9,969 nucleotides of DNA, from NCBI GenBank assembly GCA_039179965.1, contig JBCDEC010000169.1, positions 1 through 9,969 on the forward strand, given 5' to 3'. Positions 1 through 5,589 of the stretch are shown one piece after another. This stretch comes from Marinibacterium sp039179965. GTDB lineage: Bacteria > Pseudomonadota > Alphaproteobacteria > Rhodobacterales > Rhodobacteraceae. The notes under the pieces are model-generated. The model was not told the origin of the DNA and did not search any database. It saw nothing but the letters and a program-made list of their open reading frames with translations. Each line of letters starts with the position of its first letter. The first letter of the stretch is position 1. Both the position numbers and the translations under genes were made by a program.

Positions 1-40
1 TCCGCCGCCGGGGCGCCTGATGGATGGACTTGGGAGCAGG

Positions 41-69
41 TGACAGATGCTGACAGGATGCTGTCAGCA
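41..69. promoter_or_regulatory. Candidate operator: three phased TGACAG half-sites upstream of the VOC-WYL operon
   Basis: TGACAG occurs at 41-46 and again at 51-56, and its reverse complement CTGTCA at 61-66, so the three half-sites start exactly 10 bp apart. The second and third lie in a longer perfect dyad: TGCTGACAG (48-56), a 4-nt spacer GATG, then CTGTCAGCA (61-69). The array ends 46 bp before the chosen start of the VOC gene. Its position just upstream of an operon that encodes an HTH-WYL regulator makes autoregulation by that protein the simplest reading, but this is inference. As RNA the same dyad would also form a 9-bp hairpin. Confidence 0.5.
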
Positions 70-115
70 GGGCTGTGCGACAAGACGGTCATCGCGTAAC
101 AAGGAGTACATGACG

Positions 116-487
116 ATGACCTATCATCCTGAGCATTTTACCGTCTGGGCCGAAATCCCGGTGACCGACCTCGACAAGGCCACGGCGTTCTACGAGGCCG
201 TTTTCGAAACCGAGCTGAAGCGCAATGACATGGGTCCCAACCCGATTGTCGATTTCCAGACCAAGGGCGGCATGGGCGTGGCCGGCCATCTGTACCCCGG
301 TGTGCCCGCGGCGCGTGGCTCTGGTCCGACCGTGCATTTGTCTGTTCAGGGGCTGGAAGCGGCCATCGAGCGGGTGAAGGCCGCTGGCGGTACCGTCGTG
401 TCGCCGCCAATTGAAATCCCGCCGGGCCGCTTTGCCTATTGCGAGGATCTCGACGGCAATTCCCTCGGACTCTTCGAGGCCAAGTGA
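116..487 (+). CDS. VOC family protein (glyoxalase/bleomycin-resistance fold)
   Basis: Small cytosolic protein of 123 residues made of the paired beta-alpha-beta-beta-beta units of the vicinal oxygen chelate fold. The first unit opens with WAEIPVTDLDKATAFYEAVF (residues 11-30), the classic start of such a module. The second covers about residues 70-123, with a HLSV strand, an AAIERVKAAGGTVVSPP helix-turn, and the closing DLDGNSLGLFEAK. VOC proteins are metal-dependent lyases, isomerases or dioxygenases, or simply bind drugs; the substrate cannot be read here. An AAGGAG site at 101-106 sits 9 nt from ATG 116 and only 3 nt from ATG 110, so 116 is preferred; 110 would add two residues. The stop overlaps the next gene's ATG by one base, so the two are probably co-translated. 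Confidence 0.85.
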   Translation: MTYHPEHFTVWAEIPVTDLDKATAFYEAVFETELKRNDMGPNPIVDFQTKGGMGVAGHLYPGVPAARGSGPTVHLSVQGLEAAIERVKAAGGTVVSPPIEIPPGRFAYCEDLDGNSLGLFEAK

Positions 488-1179
488 TGCGGCGCGCCGA
501 CCGTCTGTTTGAGATCATCCAGCATCTCAGGGGCGGTCGGCGCACCACCGCGCGCGCCTTGTCCGAGGCCTTGGAGGTCAGTGCGCGCACGATCTACCGC
601 GACATTGCCGATCTGATGGCCTCGGGCGTGCCGATCTCGGGGGAGGCCGGGTTCGGATATGTGATGGAGGAGGGCCACGACATTCCGCCGCTCATGTTCA
701 CACGCGACGAGATCGTGGCCCTGGTCACCGGCGCACGGATTGCGCGGGCCTGGGGCGGGGCGACGATGGCGCGGGCCGCCGAAGAGGCGCTGATAAAGAT
801 CGCCGAGGTCCTGCCCGAAGATGCCCGTGCCCAGGCGCAGGCCGTCGAAGTGCATTCGATGGCGCCGGAAATGACGGAAGAGGTGCGCGGGCGCATCGAT
901 GCGCTGGAGTCCGCGGTGGCGGATCGCAAACGCCTGCGCCTGTCTTACGCCGATGCGTTCGGTCAGCCCACCGAGCGGATCGTGCGGCCCCTGGGCCTGT
1001 GGTTCTGGGGCAAGGTCTGGACGCTGATCGGATGGTGTGAACTGCGCAATGACTTTCGCATGTTCCGGCTTGATCGGATGGTGGCCATTGCCATCACCGA
1101 GCCCGGCTACAAGCCCGAACCCGGCAAGACGCTGCGCGATTTCTACCGCCAGCACGAAGACCGGGAGTCCCACCCCTAG
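487..1179 (+). CDS. YafY-type transcriptional regulator, HTH plus WYL domain
   Basis: DNA-binding regulator of 230 residues. Residues 3-60 form a winged helix-turn-helix: RADRLFEIIQHLRGGRRTTA, then LSEALEVSARTIYRDIADL with the recognition helix around 33-43, then the wing SGVPISGEAGFGYVM. Residues about 135-205 are the WYL domain; the signature reads WTL (178-180) in VWTLIGWCELRNDFRMFRLDRM, so the central Tyr is replaced by Thr. The arginine-rich FRLDRM (193-198) is typical. WYL domains are thought to sense small ligands or nucleic-acid pieces. The length fits the single-WYL YafY subgroup without the long C-terminal extension. ATG 487 overlaps the VOC stop (TGATG), which fixes the start. It probably controls its own operon through the TGACAG array, with the VOC protein's substrate a possible effector; that is inference. 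Confidence 0.88.
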   Translation: MRRADRLFEIIQHLRGGRRTTARALSEALEVSARTIYRDIADLMASGVPISGEAGFGYVMEEGHDIPPLMFTRDEIVALVTGARIARAWGGATMARAAEEALIKIAEVLPEDARAQAQAVEVHSMAPEMTEEVRGRIDALESAVADRKRLRLSYADAFGQPTERIVRPLGLWFWGKVWTLIGWCELRNDFRMFRLDRMVAIAITEPGYKPEPGKTLRDFYRQHEDRESHP

Positions 1180-1222
1180 GCGCGGACCTGTACGCCGCGC
1201 CCGGATGCGCTAGCTGAGGTGC

Positions 1223-1384
1223 ATGCCCGCGATGCGCCGAAAGTCCGACCTGCCGCAAAAGATCTGCGCCACCTGTGGCCGTCCGTTCACCTGGCGCAAG
1301 AGGTGGGCGCGTGTCTGGGACGAGGTGCGCTATTGCTCGGATCGATGCCGCACAATGCGCCGGTCGGGGAAAGAAAAGCTCTGA
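1223..1384 (+). CDS. DUF2256 family small zinc-ribbon-like protein
   Basis: A 53-codon gene. The protein opens MPAMRRKSDLPQKICATCGR and goes on PFTWRKRWARVWDEVRYCSD, then RCRTMRRSGKEKL. This is the DUF2256 pattern: C-x2-C (Cys15, Cys18), the invariant PFTWRKRWARVWDEV core, and C-x3-C (Cys38, Cys42), a likely four-cysteine metal site in a very basic protein. The family's function is unknown; I recall it often lying beside photolyase/cryptochrome genes, but none is seen here. A GAGGTG at 1216-1221 lies very near ATG 1223; ATG 1232 (residue 4) is an alternative with a 12-nt spacing. It lies 43 bp after the WYL gene and could be read through from it. Overlapping reading frames at 1219-1443 and 1275 onward have no such family match. 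Confidence 0.85.
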   Translation: MPAMRRKSDLPQKICATCGRPFTWRKRWARVWDEVRYCSDRCRTMRRSGKEKL

Positions 1385-1410
1385 ACCTCTCCAGGCACCG
1401 ATGGGGCGTG

Positions 1411-1439
1411 TTGCCGATAGGAAACCTTTGTTCTATCCC
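1411..1439 (+). promoter_or_regulatory. Possible glcB promoter
   Basis: TTGCCG (1411-1416), a 17-nt spacer and TATCCC (1434-1439) resemble a housekeeping promoter, with 4 of 6 and 3 of 6 matches. It lies between the DUF2256 stop and glcB and would start RNA near 1446, leaving a leader of about 24 nt that contains the glcB ribosome site. The -10 match is weak. Confidence 0.35.
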
Positions 1440-1469
1440 GTGATCTGCACAAGCGTGGAGGTGGCAGAG

Positions 1470-3614
1470 ATGACCCAGCGGATCGACAAGAACGGCCTGC
1501 AGATTGCGGCAGAGCTTTTTGACTTCATTGAAGCTTCGGTTCTGCCGGGTCTGGATCTGTCCTCGGACGCCTTTTGGGCCGGTCTCGCCCGCATGATGTC
1601 GGAACTGACGCCGGAAAACCGCGACCTGCTGGCCCAGCGCGAGGCGATGCAGCAGCAGATCGACAACTGGCATCTGAGCCGGCGCAACCAGCCGCATGAT
1701 CATCAGGCCTATCGCGCCTTTTTGGAAGATATCGGCTATCTGCGCGCGGAAGGTCCCGATTTTGCCATTGAGACGACGAATGTGGATGCCGAGGTCGCTT
1801 CGATTCCGGGACCGCAACTGGTCGTGCCCATCACGAATGCTCGTTACGCGCTGAATGCGGCCAATGCCAGGTGGGGCAGCCTGTATGACGCCTTTTACGG
1901 CACCGATGCGCTGGGAACCGCGCCGTCCAAAGGGCCCTATGACAAAGGCCGCGGGGCGCGGGTCGTGGCGCATGCCCGGGTGTTTCTGGACGGTGCCTTC
2001 CCGATCACCGGCACAAGCCATGCGGATGCGCGGCGCTACTATATCCACGACGGGCAGCTTCTGATTGACGACCTGCCGTTGATGCAGCCCGAGAAGTTTC
2101 TCGGCTACCTCGGCCATCCAAAGGCACCGGATTGCGTGCTTTTGGAGAACAACGGTCTCAAGGTGGAACTGGTCTTTGACCGCACGCATGCCATTGGCAG
2201 CCGCGATCAGGCCGGTCTGGCGGATATCCGGGTGGAAAGCGCAATCACGGCGATCATGGATTGCGAGGATTCGGTGGCTTGCGTCGATGCGGCCGACAAG
2301 GTCGAGGCCTATGCCAACTGGCTCGGGCTGATGCAGCGCTCCCTTGAGACCAGTTTCGACAAGGGTGGTGAGACACTGACCCGCCGTCTCGCGGATGACC
2401 GGATCTTTACGGCCCCCGATGGATCGGAACTGACGGTCAAGAGCCGGGCGTTGATGTGGATCCGCAATGTCGGGCATCTCATGACCAACCCGGCGGTTCT
2501 GGACAGGGACGGCGCGGAGGTCTTCGAGGGGCTGCTCGACGGTCTGATCACCGTGGCCATTGCGATGCACGATCTGAAGGCGGAGGGCGGCAATTCGGAA
2601 AAGGGTTCGGTCTACGTGGTCAAGCCCAAGATGCACGGGCCGGACGAGGTCGCCTTTGCGGATCGGACCTTTACGCTGATCGAAGAGATCCTGGGTTTGC
2701 CGCAGAACACCGTGAAGATCGGGATCATGGATGAAGAGCGGCGCACATCGGTCAATCTCAAGGAGTGTATCCGCGCGGCCAGGCATCGCTGCGCCTTCAT
2801 CAACACCGGTTTTCTGGATCGCACAGGAGACGAGATCCACACCTCGATGGAGGCCGGGCCCTTCAGCCGCAAGGATTTCATCAAGCGCAAGAGCTGGCTG
2901 TCTGCCTATGAAGCGCTGAATGTGGATGTCGGGCTCGAATGTGGGCTGTCGGGCGTGGCGCAGATCGGCAAGGGCATGTGGGCCATGCCCGATATGATGG
3001 CGGCGATGCTTGAGCAGAAGATCGACCATCCGAAGTCGGGTGCAAATACCGCATGGGTGCCAAGCCCGACGGCGGCGACCCTGCACGCGCTGCATTATCA
3101 CAAGGTGGATGTCTTTGCCGTGCAGGCCAGGCTGAAAGCCGGCGGGCGCCGGGCGCATGTGGATGCGATCCTGGACATCCCGCTGGCTTCCTACCGAAAA
3201 TGGAGCGAGGCCGAGCGCATTCGCGAGGTCGAGAACAACGCCCAGGGTATCCTGGGCTATGTGGTGCGCTGGATCGATCAGGGCGTGGGCTGTTCGAAAG
3301 TGCCCGATATCAATGATGTGGGCCTGATGGAAGACCGTGCGACCTGCCGGATCTCTGCCCAGCACATCGCCAACTGGCTGCACCATGATGTGGTGTCCGA
3401 AGACGCAGTGATGGAGGCGATGCGGCGGATGGCGATCAAGGTCGATGCGCAGAACGCCGGCGATGCGGCCTATCGGGCCATGGCGCCGGCCTATGACAGC
3501 CTGGCTTTCCAGGCGGCCTGTGATCTGGTGTTTCGCGGTCGGGTCCAACCCTCCGGATATACCGAACCGGTTCTGCATTCACGGCGGCTTGAGTTGAAAG
3601 CCTCCGTAGCGTAA
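1470..3614 (+). CDS. glcB: Malate synthase G
   Basis: Condenses glyoxylate with acetyl-CoA to malate and CoA (Mg2+-dependent, cytosolic), the second step of the glyoxylate shunt and of glycolate or C2 use. The protein has 714 residues, close to the roughly 720 usual for isoform G. Seen motifs: NANARWGSLYDAFYGTD, MDCEDSVA (from 263), WIRNVGHLMTNP with Arg332, GIMDEERRTSVN with Glu422, GFLDRTGDEIHT with Asp450, KGMWAMPDMM, and GVGCSKVPDINDVGLMEDR with Cys608 and Asp622. From memory of the E. coli enzyme these correspond to the catalytic Arg338, Mg ligands Glu427 and Asp455, Cys617 and general base Asp631, so it should be active. The start is set by GGAGGTGG at 1457-1464, 8 nt upstream; an in-frame extension to 1275 runs over the DUF2256 gene and lacks family similarity. 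No aceA (isocitrate lyase) or glycolate oxidase gene is nearby. Confidence 0.97.
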   Translation: MTQRIDKNGLQIAAELFDFIEASVLPGLDLSSDAFWAGLARMMSELTPENRDLLAQREAMQQQIDNWHLSRRNQPHDHQAYRAFLEDIGYLRAEGPDFAIETTNVDAEVASIPGPQLVVPITNARYALNAANARWGSLYDAFYGTDALGTAPSKGPYDKGRGARVVAHARVFLDGAFPITGTSHADARRYYIHDGQLLIDDLPLMQPEKFLGYLGHPKAPDCVLLENNGLKVELVFDRTHAIGSRDQAGLADIRVESAITAIMDCEDSVACVDAADKVEAYANWLGLMQRSLETSFDKGGETLTRRLADDRIFTAPDGSELTVKSRALMWIRNVGHLMTNPAVLDRDGAEVFEGLLDGLITVAIAMHDLKAEGGNSEKGSVYVVKPKMHGPDEVAFADRTFTLIEEILGLPQNTVKIGIMDEERRTSVNLKECIRAARHRCAFINTGFLDRTGDEIHTSMEAGPFSRKDFIKRKSWLSAYEALNVDVGLECGLSGVAQIGKGMWAMPDMMAAMLEQKIDHPKSGANTAWVPSPTAATLHALHYHKVDVFAVQARLKAGGRRAHVDAILDIPLASYRKWSEAERIREVENNAQGILGYVVRWIDQGVGCSKVPDINDVGLMEDRATCRISAQHIANWLHHDVVSEDAVMEAMRRMAIKVDAQNAGDAAYRAMAPAYDSLAFQAACDLVFRGRVQPSGYTEPVLHSRRLELKASVA

Positions 3615-3853
3615 ACTTGTGGATAACATTGCGGATATCCGGGTTTTGGTGGGGAGCGACCCGGACCCGCAGTGTGGCGGAAAGAGACCTCTGCCGGATG
3701 GTCGAGCATAAGCCGCAGGTGCCCGTTTCGAGGGGCCGTGGCTCCGGCAGATGGACAGTTTGGCGTCATGGCGCCGAATGACCGTTTTACATGCGCGACC
3801 AGCCCCGTCCCACCACGTCTGGTCGTTCAGAGCCAGAGGTCCGCGCGTGCAAG

Positions 3854-3925
3854 GGCGTGACCTCGGTGACGCCGGGGTGGGTCGGCCGTTACGGAGGAGG
3901 AACGGCCCGCTCCGGTCGTCATCTT
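3854..3925 (-). ncRNA. Candidate minus-strand small RNA with an anti-Shine-Dalgarno loop
   Basis: Read on the minus strand, a promoter-like sequence (3932-3960) would start RNA near 3925. About 18 nt later comes a perfect 7-bp stem, GGCCGTT (3907-3901) and AACGGCC (3890-3884), closing a 10-nt loop CCTCCTCCGT. A second hairpin follows at 3873-3854, GGCGT/ACGCC with one inner mismatch and two more pairs around a CGAG loop. Loops with CCUCCUCC are a hallmark of alphaproteobacterial small RNAs such as the CcsR (CCUCCUCCC) RNAs of Rhodobacter and the cuckoo RNAs of rhizobia. On the plus strand the same loop reads GGAGGAGG but no start codon follows at a usable distance. The 3' end is a guess, since no U-run follows the second hairpin. 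Confidence 0.33.
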
Positions 3926-3931
3926 GACCCA

Positions 3932-3960
3932 ATGCTCGGAATTCCAATGCCCAATGTCAA
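3932..3960 (-). promoter_or_regulatory. Promoter-like sequence pointing left inside the gap
   Basis: On the minus strand a perfect TTGACA (3960-3955) is followed by a 17-nt spacer and GAGCAT (3937-3932), which keeps the key A2, A5 and T6 of the -10 element. There is no minus-strand protein gene downstream before the antisense of glcB, so a noncoding transcript is the natural product. Three copies of CCAATG (plus-strand 3929, 3944 and 3951) lie across the element. Confidence 0.42.
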
Positions 3961-4031
3961 AAAAGGCAGCGCATGGGGCGCTCTGCCGGGGTGAATCGGG
4001 CGTAATCTGCGGGTCTGGTCTGGCGCGGCTG

Positions 4032-4060
4032 TTGCCGCTCGCTCGGCCTGTCTGTAAGAT
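4032..4060 (+). promoter_or_regulatory. Likely promoter of the PuuD-like gene
   Basis: TTGCCG (4032-4037), a 17-nt spacer and TAAGAT (4055-4060) give 4 of 6 matches in each element with the ideal spacing. RNA would begin near 4067, leaving a leader of about 37 nt. An imperfect dyad AAGATCT-GGT-AGATTTT (4056-4072) overlaps the -10 element and start point, a typical place for a repressor site. Confidence 0.5.
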
Positions 4061-4103
4061 CTGGTAGATTTTGTTGAGGCGGCATCAGAGTAGGATAGGC
4101 AAA

Positions 4104-4880
4104 ATGGGGCGTCCGATTGTCGGAATTATTGGCAATGCGCATCTGATCAATGAGGAATACGAGGTCCATGCAGGCGGCGCCTTGAACTCTGCCGCCGTGG
4201 CCACGGTTGCCGATTGCATGCCGCTGCTGATCCCTGCCGATCCGCGCTACGTCTCGGTCGAGGAATTGCTGGAGACCTGTGACGGGTTTCTGCTGACCGG
4301 GGGGCGCCCGAACGTGCACCCGGAGGAATACGGCGAGGAACCGACGGCGGCACACGGCGCCTTCGACAGGGCGCGCGACGGTATTGCGCTGCCGCTGGTG
4401 CGGGCGCTGGTGGAGCGTGGCCAGCCGTTCCTGGGCATCTGCCGCGGATTTCAGGAGGTCAATGTCGCGATGGGCGGCACCCTCTACCCGGAAATCCGCG
4501 ATCTCCCCGGGCGGATGAATCACCGGATGCCGCCGGACGGCACGATGCTGGAGAAGTTCGCTCTGCGCCACGAGGTTGCGTTGAGCGAAGGTGGCCCGTT
4601 TCACCGCCTGTTCGGAGCCCGTGCGGTGATGACCAACTCCCTTCATGGCCAGGGCATAAAGACCGCCGGAAAGCGAATCATGATTGATGGATATGCGCCC
4701 GACGGCACGCCCGAGGCCATATACATCAAAGGCGCGCCGGGCTTTTCGCTTTCGGTGCAATGGCACCCGGAATGGAACGCGGATATCGATCCCGTGTCGC
4801 GCCCGCTTTTTGAGGCTTTCGGCGACGCGGTGCGCGACTGGGCGGCTGGACGCCGACCGTATCTGCAGAAAACGGCCTGA
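4104..4880 (+). CDS. Gamma-glutamyl-gamma-aminobutyrate hydrolase family protein (peptidase C26, PuuD-like)
   Basis: Class I glutamine-amidotransferase-like hydrolase of 258 residues, cytosolic. In E. coli PuuD (254 residues) splits gamma-glutamyl-GABA to GABA and glutamate in putrescine breakdown. Seen here: LLTGGRPNVHPEEYGE (63-78), close to the PuuD GG-x-D-V-x-P-x-x-Y-G-E pattern but with Asn for Asp; the nucleophile elbow FLGICRGFQEVNVAMGGTLY with Cys113; NSLHGQGIK (178-186); and SVQWHPEWN with His221 and Glu223, completing the Cys-His-Glu triad. AGGA at 4092-4095 lies 8 nt before ATG 4104. It stands alone: no gamma-glutamylputrescine synthetase, oxidase or aldehyde dehydrogenase is in the window, so the true substrate could be another gamma-glutamyl compound. 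A TetR gene follows 82 bp downstream and may regulate it. Confidence 0.9.
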   Translation: MGRPIVGIIGNAHLINEEYEVHAGGALNSAAVATVADCMPLLIPADPRYVSVEELLETCDGFLLTGGRPNVHPEEYGEEPTAAHGAFDRARDGIALPLVRALVERGQPFLGICRGFQEVNVAMGGTLYPEIRDLPGRMNHRMPPDGTMLEKFALRHEVALSEGGPFHRLFGARAVMTNSLHGQGIKTAGKRIMIDGYAPDGTPEAIYIKGAPGFSLSVQWHPEWNADIDPVSRPLFEAFGDAVRDWAAGRRPYLQKTA

Positions 4881-4962
4881 TCCCCAAGCGAAGCGGTCAG
4901 GACGGGACTGCGCGGCGTTTGCGTAGGTTGACGCCGTTGAATGAGCTTGCCAAATACAACCC

Positions 4963-5544
4963 ATGGATGATCTGCGCGTCGAGTCTAAACGCGGCACCAT
5001 TCTCCGCGCGGCCGCTGCGGCCTTTCGCGAGTTTGGTGTGCGAAAGACCTCAATGGAAGATATCGCGACACGGGCGGGCATGTCCAGGTCGGCCCTGTAC
5101 ATGCATTATCGCAACAAGACCGACATCCAGACTTCGCTGCGTCAGATGCAATCCGAAGCGCTTGTCTCCTCGGTCCGGTGCGCGCTGGAAAGCGAGGGAT
5201 CCCTGGCCAAGCGTCTGAGCCGGGCTTTTTTGGCGCAAGCCGGGTTGAAGCCGGCCAGAACTGGTGTGGGGAAAACCGGCGCGTGGCGGGGTGGTCTTGA
5301 TGATCCGGTCGCCGCGCCCGATCGGCAGGTTCTGAGTGCGGTTTATGCCGACTGGCTGGCGGCGGAGGCGTCCAAGGGGCGAGTGGCGCTGTCGAAATCG
5401 CCCGATCACATCGCCGAGACTGTGCTGGACGCACTTGACGGTTTGATACGCGGCGCGGCGGACCCGGTGGATCTGAAAGCGCGGCTGGAGACCTTGGCGC
5501 TGTTGATCGGCCACGGCGTGTCGGCTAGGGACGGGCCGGACTGA
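4963..5544 (+). CDS. TetR/AcrR family transcriptional regulator
   Basis: A 193-residue regulator. Residues 8-55 are the TetR DNA-binding domain: KRGTILRAAAAAFREFGVRK (helix 1), TSMEDIATRAGMSRSALYMHYRNKTDI (helices 2 and 3, recognition helix about 41-48). The remainder, about 56-193, is the alpha-helical ligand and dimer domain, which is variable and gives no ligand clue. The start is the only sensible ATG: the next in-frame ATG (5053) falls inside the HTH. There is no purine-rich ribosome site in the 15 bases before it (GCCAAATACAACCC precedes), so translation may be weak or the mRNA leaderless. The stop codon overlaps the first base pairs of a terminator-like palindrome. Likely partners are its own gene and the PuuD-like gene upstream; inference only. 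Confidence 0.88.
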   Translation: MDDLRVESKRGTILRAAAAAFREFGVRKTSMEDIATRAGMSRSALYMHYRNKTDIQTSLRQMQSEALVSSVRCALESEGSLAKRLSRAFLAQAGLKPARTGVGKTGAWRGGLDDPVAAPDRQVLSAVYADWLAAEASKGRVALSKSPDHIAETVLDALDGLIRGAADPVDLKARLETLALLIGHGVSARDGPD

Positions 5545-5565
5545 TTTTCTTCGCAGAAGAAAATC
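5543..5565. terminator. Perfect 10-bp hairpin at the convergent gene ends
   Basis: GATTTTCTTC (5543-5552), loop GCA, GAAGAAAATC (5556-5565). The first two bases are the last two of the TetR stop codon (5542-5544). The A/T-rich symmetric stem can fold in RNA from either strand, which suits a shared end between convergent genes. It lacks a separate downstream T-run. I recall near-identical sequences as common intergenic elements in Rhodobacterales. Confidence 0.6.
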
Positions 5566-5570
5566 GAACC

Positions 5571-5589
5571 GAAAATTCGTCGAATTTTC
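5571..5589. terminator. Perfect 9-bp palindrome, probable bidirectional terminator
   Basis: GAAAATTCG (5571-5579), central T, CGAATTTTC (5581-5589). In RNA of either strand the 3' arm ends in a short U-run (AAUUUUC), so it can act both ways. The minus-strand kynU stop codon (5590-5588) lies on its right edge. It stands 5 bp from the 10-bp hairpin, giving a tandem arrangement. Confidence 0.6.

Larger units (their letters stand above)
3615..4103. other. 489-bp gap without a protein gene
   Basis: Between glcB and the PuuD-like gene no reading frame on either strand has a plausible start, ribosome site and family pattern. Early in it are a 10-bp palindrome CGGATATCCG (3632-3641) and an overlapping 7-bp stem TCCGGGT/ACCCGGA (3638-3644, 3659-3665) that may shape the glcB RNA end but lacks a T-run. 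About 3670-3850 shows nothing I recognise. From 3854 to 3960 are two hairpins and a minus-strand promoter-like sequence, listed as a possible small RNA. A plus-strand promoter for the next gene lies at 4032-4060. Confidence 0.6.

Noticed and set aside
1275..1469. In-frame extension of malate synthase by 65 residues
   Set aside because: It overlaps the DUF2256 gene in another frame, has no ribosome site at its start, and shows no malate synthase similarity; GGAGGTGG before ATG 1470 decides the start.
1287..3578. 763-codon open frame antisense to glcB
   Set aside because: High-GC mirror frame of a well-supported gene; composition rich in His, Arg and Gln, no family pattern.
3632..3665. glcB terminator from CGGATATCCG and the TCCGGGT/ACCCGGA stem
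   Set aside because: The stem is short with a 14-nt loop and no T-run follows, so an intrinsic terminator is not supported.
3491..3994. Short open frames in the glcB to PuuD gap, both strands
   Set aside because: No ribosome site at a proper distance, low-complexity Arg/Pro/Ser composition, no recognisable family. The GGAGGAGG at 3893-3900 has no start codon within usable range.
3957..5102. 381-codon minus-strand open frame over the PuuD-like gene
   Set aside because: Shadow of the real gene; crosses the promoter and the start of the TetR gene without any domain pattern.
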